Positions 10,140 through 20,074 of a stretch of DNA of 64,000 nt are shown piece by piece. The stretch's first letter is position 1. Each line of letters opens with the position of its first letter. The notes beneath the pieces are model-generated. The model was not told the DNA's origin. It ran no database searches and saw nothing but the letters and a program-made list of their open reading frames with translations. The translations under genes and the position numbers were made by a program. Source of the stretch: Entoloma clypeatum (Eukaryota > Basidiomycota > Agaricomycetes > Agaricales > Entolomataceae); contig OY751492.1 in assembly GCA_963565915.1 (NCBI GenBank), forward strand, positions 2,356,001-2,420,000, given 5' to 3'.

Positions 10140-11085
10140 ATGGAAGACCGCGAGAAAATAAACAAGGTCATGTGGTCTCAGTTATTTAGCGGAGATGAGT
10201 GGCTTCAAGGGTTTCTTCCAGTTACCACCAACATGCCCCAAGGCTCGAGCACACAGCCCACCCGATCCAGCGCCAACCTAGACGACTCCGAAGAGGAGCT
10301 CCTGCGCTGTCTGGCGCAGATACACAAGGAGAAGGAGGAGGCCGAGGCAAGGAAGAAGGCCGAGGCCGAGAGGAGGGCGAGGGAGGCAGAGGCGAAGAAG
10401 AAGGCAGAGGCGGAGGCGAAGGCGGAGGCGGAGCGGAAGAAAACAACAAAAATGGGGAAGCAGAGGGCGGAGAGCGGAGCGGAGGAGTCGGAGGTCCGGG
10501 GGGAGGCGTGTCAGGCCTGTGCGCAGGCGAAGGTGGAATGCAAGTGGGCGTTGTGAGTACCCATTTCTCCATTTTCTTTTTCTTACTGACAATCTCCTTA
10601 GGCAGGGAAAGGGCACCACATGCCAGCAGTGCAAGGACGGCAAACGGGTATGCCTGAAGGCCGGCGAGACATGGGCGAAGCGGAAACGGGGAAAAACGGA
10701 GGAGGCCGTCGCGGAGGTCGCGGGCCCGAGCGGGGTGAAAAACTGCTGCGGCGCAGGGGTCGCGGAGGAGCTCCGGGGGCTCCGGGAGGCTCTGGAAGAG
10801 AGGGAGGAGCAGTCGGCGAGGGTCAGTTGGGCGCTGCTCCGGCAGCTTCAAATTATGAACAACCACCTCGCCTACCAGAACTTCCTGCTGGAGGCGGCGG
10901 CTCCGGAGTCGGAGACGGAGGATGGAGAAGAGGAAGAAGGAGAGGAAGAGGACGAGGAAGAGGACGAGGGGTTGGCGGACGGGGAGCTTGCAGAACTGCA
11001 AGTGGAGAAAGAGGAGGCGGAGGGAGAAACGGAGGAAGAGTCGGAGGATGACGGTCCGCCGGCCAAGAAGGCCAAAACCCAGTAG
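10140..11085 (+). CDS. Antisense Zn2Cys6-cluster protein encoded within Gypsy-2
   Basis: Two exons, 10140-10552 and 10602-11085, join through a 49-bp GT-AG intron in frame and give 298 residues; a later Met at 10233 is an alternative start. The intron lies inside the cysteine cluster. Joined, the cysteines are spaced C-x2-C-x6-C-x10-C-x2-C-x6-C, which fits the fungal binuclear zinc cluster of transcription factors. A long Lys/Glu/Ala-rich helix precedes the cluster; a leucine-rich helix, a strongly acidic stretch and a basic end (PAKKAKTQ) follow it. The gene runs opposite to gag-pol and overlaps none of it. It starts 26 bp from the 3' LTR, so the LTR probably drives it. Similar ORFs near basidiomycete Gypsy elements are my recollection; DNA binding is inferred from the cysteines alone. 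Confidence 0.75.
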
Positions 11086-11149
11086 CCCCTCCCCCCTCTA
11101 ATTTTTATTATTATTATTTTATTTTGCAATATCAATGTCTTGCGCAGTT

Positions 11150-14100
11150 CTATAGGCGTGATAAGGGGCCTGGTTTCTCCGGATACGTGGAGTGGAAATC
11201 CGCGACTAAGTCCGTCGCGTGTTCGAGTTCCGTGGCGGGTAGCCAGGACTGTTCCTCATCGGTTCCTTCATAGCCTAGCCAACGGACTAGGTAGAGCAGT
11301 TTGCAAGAACGCCGACGATCCAGTTTGGTGTCAAGGATTTCGGCGATTTTGTATTCCACTTCTCCTTCAACGTCGATCGGAGGAGGCGGAGTTACTGTCT
11401 GGTTTGGAATGTTGTTCAGAACAGATGGCTCCAGCATGGAGATGTGGAAAACGGGGTGAACACCGCGTATGGTGTCCGGAAGTCGGAGGGTGTAAGAGTG
11501 TGTACCATTCCTGGCAAGGACGTCAAAGGGGCCAAGGTACTTTTCAGACAGCTTTTTGGAGGGTCGTGTAGTGCGGAAAAACTTAGCCTTCACAAAAGCT
11601 TGCTGTCCTACTTCGAGCGGAGGGGGCGGAGCACGCCGGAGATCGGCAGAGCCTTGATAACATCATTGAGCTTCTAGGATTGTAGATTTGAGTTCTTGGT
11701 GAAGCTCATCCAGGTCTACGACGAATTGTCGGGCACGGGCGGATGCGAGGTCGCGCTCCGGATGGACGGAGAGGTTCGGATGATAACCTTTATTGGCGAA
11801 GAAGGGCGAGATCCCGGTCGTAGTACTCGGAGCATTGTTGTACGCGAACTCCGCAAGTGGAAGTAGCTCGGACCAGTTGTCCTGCTGATAGTTGCAGAAG
11901 ATGCGGAGGTACTGTTCCAGGGTCTGGTTGGTACGTTCGGTTTGACCGTCGCCTTCAGGATGGTAGCCAGAGGTGAAGTGCAGAGTCATGTTGAGGGCTT
12001 TTCCGAGGGAGCGGAAAAAGCGGGAGACGAACTCTGGGCCTCAGTCGGAGGTGACATGTTCCGGTACTCCGTGCTTGGAGAACACATGCAGGATGAACAA
12101 GGTGGCTAGATCTTCGGAGGTGCAGTGGATCGTAGTCGGAACAAAAATGCTTTGTTTTGTCATTCGGTCAACAATAACAAGGATTGCATCAAAACCGCCG
12201 GAGGTCGGAAGTGTCTCGATGAAGTCCATGGATATGGAGTTCCACGGAAGGTTCAGAACTGGGAGTTGCTTCAGCATACCATAGGGCTTGTGGTGTTGAG
12301 GTTTAGAGCGCATGCAAGTGGTGCAGGATTTGCAGTACTTTTTGACAAAGTCTCGAACACCAGGCCAAGTATAATCTCGTTGAATGAGACTAACTGTCTT
12401 GTTCTGTCCGGGGTGTCCGGAGAGAATATGGTTGTGCTTGTTGCGGAGGGTGCGGAGCCAGAGGTTATCGGAGTCGGGGACGTAAATGCGACCACTATGA
12501 CGGAGGAAACCGTCGGAGTCTACGGACCAGTGCGGTTTGGGCTCCTTGAGATGGTCGGCATAGATTGGGTCGGATGGGAGTGAGCGGAGGATGTCGGAGT
12601 GCAACTGTTCAATGTCCATTATGACTGTGGCGCGGAGAACAGGGGTGAACAACTCCGTAGCTCGGAGAGATGCGGACAGCTGTTCTTGGGAAAAGACTGG
12701 TCGGAAGTTGCTTGGATTTACCGACGCATAGTCGCTATTCCCCTCTTTGGAATAGACGTCCCATCGTCTAGTCAAAGAGTCCAGTTTGGTACCGAGACGT
12801 CCGGGGCGGAAGCGAATCAAGAGATTGAACTGAGAGAGGAACTCGGACCACCGAGCTTGTTGGCAGGTGAGAACCTTTGTAGTGGCGAAGTACTCCAGTT
12901 TCTTGTGGTCCGTGACAACGTCGATCAGAGCAGCGGAGCCTTCAAGGTAATGTCGCCATACCTTGAATGCTTCATGGATAGCAAGTAACTCCTTGTCATG
13001 CGTGTCATAGTTGAGTTCCGGGGTGGTGAAGGTGCGGGAGTGGAACGCTACTGGGTGTATCTCCTCGTCAGAAGTCTGGATGGACAAAATAGCACCAAGT
13101 GCATAGTCAGAGGCGTCCGTCTCGATGATAATAGGTCAATCAGGAATCCAATGAGTGAGGACCGGTGCTTTGGTAAAAGCAAGTTTCAACTCATTGAACG
13201 CACTCTGTTCGGAGTCGGAGAAACGGAACGGAGTACCCTTCCGGGTGAGTCGGGTGAGCGAAACAACAATGTCCAAATAACCGTGAATGAAACATTGATA
13301 GAAATTCGCGAATCCAAGGAAAGACTGTATGTCCTTCACTTTCCGAGGTTCAGGCCACTCTTGAATGGTCTTCACCTTGGTTTCGGACATGTGGAGACCG
13401 GAGGGAGAAAGGATGAAACCAAGATATTCGACTGTGTTGACAGAAAATTTGCACTTGTCGGAGTAGACGTAAAGTCCGTTCTTGTGGAGACGTCGGAGTA
13501 AATGAGAATGTCATCGAGGTAGACCACCACTGTAACATCGAGGAGGTCACTGAAGATATCATTCACAAATTGCTGAAAAGCGGCAGGGGCGTTGGATAGT
13601 CCAAAAGGCATAACAAGCCATTCAAACGATCCGTAACGAGTGCGGAAAGTGGTTTTCCATTCATCTCCGTTGGCAATGCGGACAAGATGATATGCATGTC
13701 GGAGATCGAGAGTGGTATAAACACGCGCTTTTCCGGCAGTGGAAAGGAGGTCGGAGATGAGCGGAAGAGGGTATCGATCCTTCTTGGTAACTTTGTTCAG
13801 GCCCCGATAGTCGACGCACAGGCAGAGGGAACCGTCCTTCTTTCAGACAAAGAGGACTGGAGCGCCGTGCAGAGAGCAAGAGGGGCGAATGAAACCAATG
13901 GCCAAATGTTCGTCTATGAAGTTTCACAGGGCAGATAGTTCGGATTGTGAAATGGAGTACATAGGGTCAATAGGGGGAGTCGATCTGTCTTCTAACTCGA
14001 TGCAGAGGTCATACAGATGATGCGGAGCGAGGGTGTCTGCTTTTGTCTTGCTAAAAACATCGGCAAAATCGTGATATTCCTCTGGGATATGGGAGAGGTC

Positions 14101-14805
14101 CAGAGGTTCCTTGGACATGGAAACGGATTGGGCGAAGATCGTGTGGTCGGAGAGGTGAATTCGGAAAGATTGGGCACCCAGAAGTTTGCAAGCGCGCACA
14201 AATGCGGCTGCATTTATCAATGCAATATTCGGAACAACGTCCGGAGTAGCAGCGGGTGTGCCGGAGTCGGAGGTCGGAGTATCGGGAGAGGTCTGCGGAG
14301 GTAGCGGAGCTGACCTGGCAGAAGACATCAAGGTCGGAGACTCCTTCAAGAGCTGTGGATGGAAAGTAATACTGCCCAATACCCAGTCAATCATAGGATT
14401 GTAGCGGGTGAGCCAGTTGTATCCAAGAACCATAGAGCAGGAGGAATCGAGCGGAGTCACGTAGGCTGTAATGGCCATATATTCACCGGAGGAAAAGTAT
14501 ACAGGGAGATCAACCGCCTGAGTAATGACGGAGTTGGACGTTCTGTCAAATAATTTAAGTTCGATCAGAGGTATGGAGGTGAAAGGGAGTTTATAGGATG
14601 AAGCATAATGGGAGTCAATAAAACAATGAGTAGAGCTGGAGTCCACAAGGGCGGCTATCGGAGAAGAATCAGAGATAAGCAGAGATGTAAGTCGGACACG
14701 GAGGGAATTGGGATCGGAAAGAGCGGAAGCGTTGAGTAGAGCGGTAGTACGCATGGGTTCAACGCAGTCCTCAGGCTGTACAGAGTCCTGTGGACTGCCC
14801 GCTAA
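11150..14805 (-). pseudogene. Gypsy-2 pol remnant (protease to chromodomain)
   Basis: The frame starts by -1 frameshift at 14805 and runs to 11150. Protease has DSS where DSG is expected. Reverse transcriptase has YLDD. RNase H keeps ETDAS. Integrase has its HHCC finger and core, and a complete chromodomain ends the protein. In-frame TGA codons occur at 13924-13926, near 13841, at 13136-13138, 12041-12043 and 11663-11665; most stand where related proteins have Arg, as if CGA had become TGA. A separate frame break of deletion type lies just after YLDD, near 13500. The changed protease residue (GGC to AGC after TCC) is also a CpG transition. Confidence 0.88.
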
Positions 14806-14811
14806 TTTTTT
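14784..14811 (-). promoter_or_regulatory. -1 ribosomal frameshift signal at the gag/pol junction
   Basis: On the minus strand the last Gag codons read ACA AAA AAT TAG. The heptamer A AAA AAT (14811-14805) fits the X XXY YYZ rule in the Gag frame. After a -1 slip the next codon is TTA at 14805-14803, which is exactly the pol frame (14754 and 14805 are the same phase). Eight bases later AGTCC ACA GGACT (14796-14784) forms a 5-bp stem with a 3-base loop. Spacing is within the usual range; the stem is weak, so a larger fold may take part. Confidence 0.7.
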
Positions 14812-15959
14812 GTTTCGTCCATGGTCTTGGCTTGGGCAGCGCGCGCCTTAGCCTTAGAGGCGGAGGACGAAGACTTCAGGCAATCTTTCGCGATGTGTCC
14901 AGCTTTGCCACAAAACATACAGAGGTTGTTGTCAAAACGGCGTTTGCGTTCCTCTGGAGTTAGCTTTCCGTCTTTTCCGAGTTTGTCGGAGATGTCGGAC
15001 TTGGGAGTGGAGGAAGGCTTCGACTGTTTGCCCTGGTTCTGTGTCTGCGGTTTGGCTTTGGAGTTTTTATCGGAGTTTGCGGAGGGGGTTTTAGCTTCGG
15101 ATTTGTCGGATTTGGATGCGGACTTGTCGGAGCGGGACTTCTCGCGATGACGTTCCCAGTGGCGAGCATCAATAGTCTGTGCTAGCTCCCTAAGTGCTGG
15201 TAACGTGCTTGGCTTTGCTTGAGTCCCAAGGACATCTTTAATCCGCTCCACCAACCCGGAGTAGTACCGGTGATGCAGGGCGGAGCTGTCCCAGTGTGTT
15301 TTGGCAGCAAGGCGTGTGAACTCGATATTATACTTGAGAATATGTTGATTTTTGCGCATTTTGAGATTGTCCAGAGAGTCGGCAGCATCCACAACGGGGT
15401 CAATGACCCCGAATTCCGTGCAGAGTGTGCAGAGGAATGCAGACCAATCTTCGTACCAGTCCGGGGGGTTGTCCGGGTCCGGTTCAATGATGAAATGCTC
15501 AAAATAATTGAGAGCCGTGCCTCGGAGGAAGGAGATGGCAAGAGTGATTTTGGCAGAGTCATCGTCATACTCGGAGTTGTCGCGGAAGAACAATGTGCAT
15601 TGGAGGATGAACTGGTTCAGTTTCCGGGGATCGGAACCGTCGAAGGTGTCCGGATCCTTAGCCTTTTTGTGATGCTTGTGACCTTTGCTGTGTTTGAGTT
15701 CATTGGTCATTAAGAGGAAAGCATCTGCAAGGGCTTGTGGGCCGAAAATATTCTGAGGAGACGGGGGTGCAGATTCTATGGGGGAAGTGGGGATCGGAAT
15801 ATTATGTGGAGGTGTGATGGGCCGAAAACCCGGAGGTGTCGGAGTAGTCGGAGTTACAGGGGATAGTTCTGTTAAATGTTGTTCAACATTTTGTAGAACT
15901 TGCTGCCTAGAAGTGCCAGCTTCTGCAGCTTTTGCTGTCTTGGTGTTTCGGAGTGCCAT
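14802..15959 (-). CDS. Gypsy-2 Gag, intact
   Basis: This 385-residue ORF is open from its first Met to TAG at 14804-14802. The N-terminal third is Pro- and Thr-rich. The central capsid-like part contains PDTFDGSDPRKLNQFI, typical of Ty3-type Gag. A Lys/Ser-rich segment precedes one CCHC knuckle, CMFCGKAGHIAKDC. Its survival while pol has five or more stops may be chance or may reflect fewer vulnerable CGA codons. The stop codon is part of a frameshift signal. Confidence 0.85.
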   Translation of the reverse strand: MALRNTKTAKAAEAGTSRQQVLQNVEQHLTELSPVTPTTPTPPGFRPITPPHNIPIPTSPIESAPPSPQNIFGPQALADAFLLMTNELKHSKGHKHHKKAKDPDTFDGSDPRKLNQFILQCTLFFRDNSEYDDDSAKITLAISFLRGTALNYFEHFIIEPDPDNPPDWYEDWSAFLCTLCTEFGVIDPVVDAADSLDNLKMRKNQHILKYNIEFTRLAAKTHWDSSALHHRYYSGLVERIKDVLGTQAKPSTLPALRELAQTIDARHWERHREKSRSDKSASKSDKSEAKTPSANSDKNSKAKPQTQNQGKQSKPSSTPKSDISDKLGKDGKLTPEERKRRFDNNLCMFCGKAGHIAKDCLKSSSSASKAKARAAQAKTMDETKN

Positions 15960-15999
15960 GACTAGCAGGAATCCAAAAATGGTTTGAGTTCGAATATAC

Positions 16000-16370
16000 T
16001 GTTAAGTAGGTGAAACATCGGAACTTCATCGGAGTCCGTCGGAGGTCGGACATAGGACTGAGACCGGAGCGGAACTCCGGAAATGCGGAGGAACGCAGAG
16101 ATGGTCGGAGTAGGTCCGGAGTTGTGGCTTAAGTTGCCAGCGACTGTAACAAACATTGGAGATGTCGGTCAATGGACCATGCGGAAAAGGCGATGCATAA
16201 GTAAACGGGAATATGAATATGAAATGCATAAAGGCATGGAGTTATTAATATGAAATGCACGATGGCAACATGCAGAGATGCGGAGGTAAAGGATGTCCGG
16301 AATGTTGGAGGGTGTCCGGAATGTTGGAGGATGATCGGAGTGGATCGGAGATTCAGAGACGGATATAACA
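16000..16370 (-). repeat. Gypsy-2 5' LTR, short form (371 bp)
   Basis: It lacks the 340-360-bp block present in the 3' LTR. It has a small tandem duplication (TGTCCGGAATGTTGGAGG at about 16294 and 16313). Other differences from the partner are mostly C/T or G/A. Confidence 0.88.
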
Positions 16371-16692
16371 TGCTGGAAGTATAAATGTCAACGAGGTGAT
16401 ACAAGATAAGGTTTGTAAAGACTCACTTCTGATGAGAAACGCAGCGAGGCCTGCCGCAATACCATTTTCTTGGAAGTCCAGAGCAACAGCCCTGTTGCAA
16501 TGTGGGATCCTGGGACAAAACAGGTTATGCATGCCTCGTGGCAGTGGCAGATCGGATTCTGAGCACGATGTGTGAAACTGCGTGCAGTCGAAGCATGAGT
16601 GGCGTGGCTCTGTGAAAGTATGTGTGCGCTGCAGTAGCTGAAGTTCCGGGAGAAGGGTTGCTGGAAAGGGAGTGGGAGGGAGTGGCAGCAAC
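16371..16692 (-). pseudogene. 5' fragment of the gene carried by the DNA element
   Basis: Beyond Gypsy-2 the minus strand has an open frame ending at a possible donor (GTGAGTC at 16426). It encodes a segment ending in AVALDFQENGIAAGLAAFLIR. The 55 bases between that donor and the LTR, joined to the few bases left of the other LTR, would end in CATAG and so could be one intron. This suggests Gypsy-2 entered an intron of the carried gene. The reading phases across this junction do not resolve cleanly, so the join is a proposal. Confidence 0.4.
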
Positions 16693-17456
16693 GGAGAGGT
16701 GACGAGAGGAGTGGGCACTGAAGCGCAAACAATTCAGAGTGGGCGTGGCTGGGATTACCGGGGCGTCCAAGGTGGAAACTGCAGCGAAGGTGGAGAGGGG
16801 TAGGAAGGGCTCCGATGGTGATAGATGTGGCAGGATGCTGAGGGTAAGCCGTTCGGGGGTGGCAACGCCACGGACTGGAGCCACCAAGGCTCTCAGAGGA
16901 TGCTAGTCATTGTGGGCTGCGACAGCTGGAACGGGTGTGAAATGGAGGTGCCCGACGGTAGCAAGAGGGAGTCCAACATGAACGTGGAGGACGAGCTGTC
17001 TCAGGGGGCGAGACAGCTCCCCAGTCAGGCTGAGTCAGCAAGGCTACGTGGCGCTGTTCATCGCCAGTCGTGAAGGCGGGGCATTATGAGTGCGGCGAGT
17101 AGCGCTGGAGGACAAGAGAGGCAGGATGAGCTGTTCCCGATGTCGTTGATGGCAGTGGGAGGCAGAGGCAGAGACTGCCGACAATGGTGATTGCTGTCCA
17201 GAACAGTTCCAGTGCCGTGGGAGCTTGATCGTGTGTGGTCGAGACGGTAGGGAACGGAAGGGAGGGAGCCGAGATACTTTGCTGATGTCGCATTCCCAAA
17301 TAGGTCAGAGAGACTTGGTGCTGTGAAGTCTTTTGGCGGCGGTAGGGCCTGATTTAAGGCTGGTGTTGGGTCTACATTGTAGTCGAGCTTAATAATACCA
17401 GGGCAGGGACCCCACGTCCCAGTATTATTAAGCTGACAGGGTGGGTAAGTCAGGTG
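16693..17456 (-). repeat. Right terminal inverted repeat
   Basis: This is the uninterrupted copy of the 764-bp arm. The subterminal palindrome is at 17386-17434. An open frame running from within this arm toward the element centre (16525-16887, minus) has its counterpart on the plus strand in the left arm (8116-8385), as expected for inverted copies. Confidence 0.8.
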
Positions 17457-17556
17457 GGATTGTCAGTTTTGATGGCACAAATGAATTCATTTAACACAAC
17501 ATATAGAACAGAATTTTGTCTATTTCATCTTTCTACGACAAAGATTGGAAAATTGA

Positions 17557-17603
17557 AGACTAGAGTTCTCTTGGAATTCCTTTACTGCAGAGAACTCTAG
17601 TCT
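17557..17603. repeat. Perfect 15-bp inverted repeat
   Basis: AGACTAGAGTTCTCT at 17557-17571 is followed after 17 bases by its exact reverse complement at 17589-17603. It lies between the transposon nest and TMA64. It could be a transcript hairpin or the trace of a small excised element. Confidence 0.6.
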
Positions 17604-17913
17604 CTGATTTTTTGAAAACTGCGAAATGGAGGCGAAATAGAGTGGTGGGCAAAATGTCACGCAAAATCACGCTTGGATCATGTGATGCCGTTGGTTGTGC
17701 ATGTTCCTTATTTGAAACACGAACAGTATTTGAAAATCTCAACTACCTCTCCACTTCTACCTCCAGGGTTTGGTACACATCATCCTTTATATCATAATAC
17801 TGGATCCCCAAGTTTTTGAGCAGGGAAATTGAAGAGAGCCTGCTTGAGAGGCAATTTAGTGATTTTTCGTAGTATAAGCTGATTGTGGTTTCACAGGTGC
17901 ACAGCCACATCTC

Positions 17914-20026
17914 ATGTTCAAGAAACCACTGGGTGCAACCAAAACATCTGCGCCACTACGCAGCTCCGATAGGCGCAAGCTCAAACAGCTCGTAGTCGAG
18001 GCGTATGGCATATCATCCGAGGACGGCGACGTCCTCGTTCCCGATGGAATTTTGTCTCTCAAGTTCAGCACCCACCTCGACGAACCTGGTGTAAGACTTC
18101 CCACCTAACTATCAAGGAACACCCACGATTCAGCCCAATACCTAGGTCGTTTATATCGCGTCTGATGGCGATCCACTCTGGTTCACGACTGGCAAGGGCT
18201 CAGACGACCTCATTCCTACGGTGTACACCTTGTGGAAGCGGAGGGGCTTGCTACCTACCATCTCTACACCCGCTGCTGTCATTCCCATTCTCGTGGGAGG
18301 TGCAGATCTTATGATCCCAGGAGGTGAGTCCTCGGCGTTCTTCCGGATTTACACGGAAACTGATGCTCCCCACTCAAGCAAGTCGTCCACCACACGCCTT
18401 CTTTAAAGGCTCAGGACCTGGTGTCCATATTGCAATATAACCCTGACTGCGAGAGCCCGCGGCTGTCACCCCCTCTGGCTGTTGGCAGGATGGCAGTTCC
18501 GAGCGACAGATTGTCGGACGGCTACGAAGAAAGGGGCAAGGCAGTTCTCGTTTTGCACACGTGGAAAGATCATCTGTGGAAAATGGGATCCCAGGGAGAC
18601 GTCCCCGAAGCCGTGCCATTCAATTCTAAACCATCAGACGAACCTTCTGATATTGTCAATCCCACGGTTTTGCCATCTGACGTCCCAGCAGAAGCCTTGT
18701 CAAATCTGGCTATCCAGCCATCTACAACCACACCATCTGCACCATCTTACACCCCGGAAGAAATCACAACACTTCTCAATATATCCCTCTACCAAGCCAT
18801 AGCTTCTTCCGTCCCTGCCTCTGCCTTCCCGATCCCTGCGACACTCTTTTACACGAACTACATCCTCCCATCTCGCCCAGCCTTCCCAGCATCCATCCTC
18901 CCACATTCAGGGCCCTCTCCGTCCGACGCATCTCCATGTCCAAGCGCGTTGGAGATCACCATCAAATCCTCGTCTCACAAATCGCTTACCACCTTCCTCA
19001 AGGCCGCGGAAAAGTCGAAGCTTCTTACACTCAAGGCACCTCAGAAACATTCGAAGCAGAACGATCTGCTGATTACCCACGTAAATGAGAAACACTTATC
19101 CGTGGAGGAACACGTGCGGTATGCTTCGATGAAAGATATCGAGGCGAAGGCCGCGAAGATGGCAATGCAGGAGGAAAAGGCCAAAGAGACCCAGGGAAAG
19201 GGGGAAGTGCAAGTGATGGAGCTGTGGAAACCTCACCAATCGACGGTTGGTGTGTTTGAAGCGATGGGCGGGAGGTGCGAGTCTTTCCAGATTGAAATCC
19301 CCTTTTCTCTTTTGCCCACGATGATCAAATGATATAGCACGACGAACTTATATTCTCTCCCCGAGGTCAAAGCTGTGTTGAATTCGTATATCAGCGCCAA
19401 GTCACTAGTCAACCCGTATGAACAAGCCTACATTAATCTGGATGGAGTCCTGGCAGGTTGTGTCTCGAAGCCGACGAGCAAACCCAAGGGCAAGGATGCA
19501 GAACCGGTGGAGCTAGTCAAGTTTATGCGACGGGATGAATTGACGAAGGCTCTTCTGGATCGCATGCAACAGTGGTATGAAGTGCAAGCCGAAGGAAAGG
19601 ACACTGTAAAAAGGTGTGTACGCTGCCCCTTGGCTCCTCATGGTCTGGTCGTTGAATCACTTTTTTTTCCCTTTAAGAAAAGGTGCAATAACGCCGATTC
19701 AAGTGACGATGAAGGTGCGGCAGGGGCGTAAGGCGTGTACATTGATTATGGGTTATGAACCATTTCTTGTCATCGACACTGAGGAGATGGCTGAGGAGTT
19801 GAGGAAAACATGTGCTGGCGCCACTTCCGGTATGTCTTCATGGCTTTGTTTGCGATTGATTTACCATGCTGAGGTTATAGTCTCACCGATACCGGGGAAA
19901 CCTGCCAACGCTGGTATGGAAGTGCTGGTTCAGGGAAAGCAGTCAAAAGCTGTGGTGGAGTATCTTAGGGGTAAGGGGATAACGAAGAAGTGGATTGAGG
20001 TGCATGACGCTAGTGGAAAGAAATAA
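17914..20026 (+). CDS. TMA64: Eukaryotic translation initiation factor 2D / Tma64
   Basis: Six exons: 17914-18090, 18146-18323, 18383-19274, 19338-19613, 19678-19829, 19881-20026. All junctions are GT-AG and the phases join. The start MFKKPLGATKTSAPLRSSD matches the eIF2D N terminus. A PUA-type domain follows (DLMIPG segment), then a winged-helix region with a Lys-rich loop, a SWIB/MDM2-like part and a C-terminal SUI1 domain (MKVRQGRKACTLIMGYEPF). eIF2D acts in the cytosol: it can bring initiator tRNA to the 40S subunit without GTP and helps release tRNA and mRNA during ribosome recycling. The next gene starts only 48 bp after the stop. Confidence 0.93.
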
Positions 20027-20074
20027 AAAGCAAACATATGTAGTAGTACATACAACAATTGTCAACTTCTCGCC

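Larger units (their letters stand above)
9401..16370 (-). mobile_element. Gypsy-2: Ty3/Gypsy (chromovirus) LTR retrotransposon
   Basis: The LTRs share TGTTAAGTAGGTGAAACATC at one end and GGATATAACA at the other. On the minus strand the order is 5' LTR, gag, protease, reverse transcriptase, RNase H, integrase, chromodomain, an antisense gene, then the 3' LTR. A purine tract abuts the 3' LTR. The two flanks (TTGGT and TGCTG) do not give a clean 5-bp duplication, although CAACA/CAGCA with two extra bases is close. Gag is open; pol is broken by TGA codons. The whole element is rich in the short string TCGGAG and its complement. Confidence 0.92.
769..17456. mobile_element. DNA transposon with 764-bp terminal inverted repeats, hosting two Gypsy insertions
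   Basis: The outermost bases CACCTGACTTACCC at 769 are mirrored by the reverse complement ending at 17456. The direct repeat GGATTGTC lies just outside on both sides (761-768 and 17457-17464), giving an 8-bp target duplication. The inverted repeats read 769-948 plus 7727-8310 on the left, interrupted by Gypsy-1, and 16693-17456 on the right; both total 764 bp and differ by only scattered substitutions. Without Gypsy-1 and Gypsy-2 the element is about 2.9 kb, with only about 1.4 kb of internal sequence. That internal part holds pieces of an intron-containing gene on the minus strand and no transposase I recognise. An 8-bp duplication fits hAT or KDZ transposons, but the terminal bases match neither consensus I know. 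It may be a non-autonomous element carrying a host gene fragment. Confidence 0.75.

Noticed and set aside
10222..11135. Long Pro- and Ser-rich minus-strand frames
   Set aside because: They are antisense shadows of the Lys/Glu-rich Zn2Cys6 gene; repetitive purine codons leave all opposite frames open.
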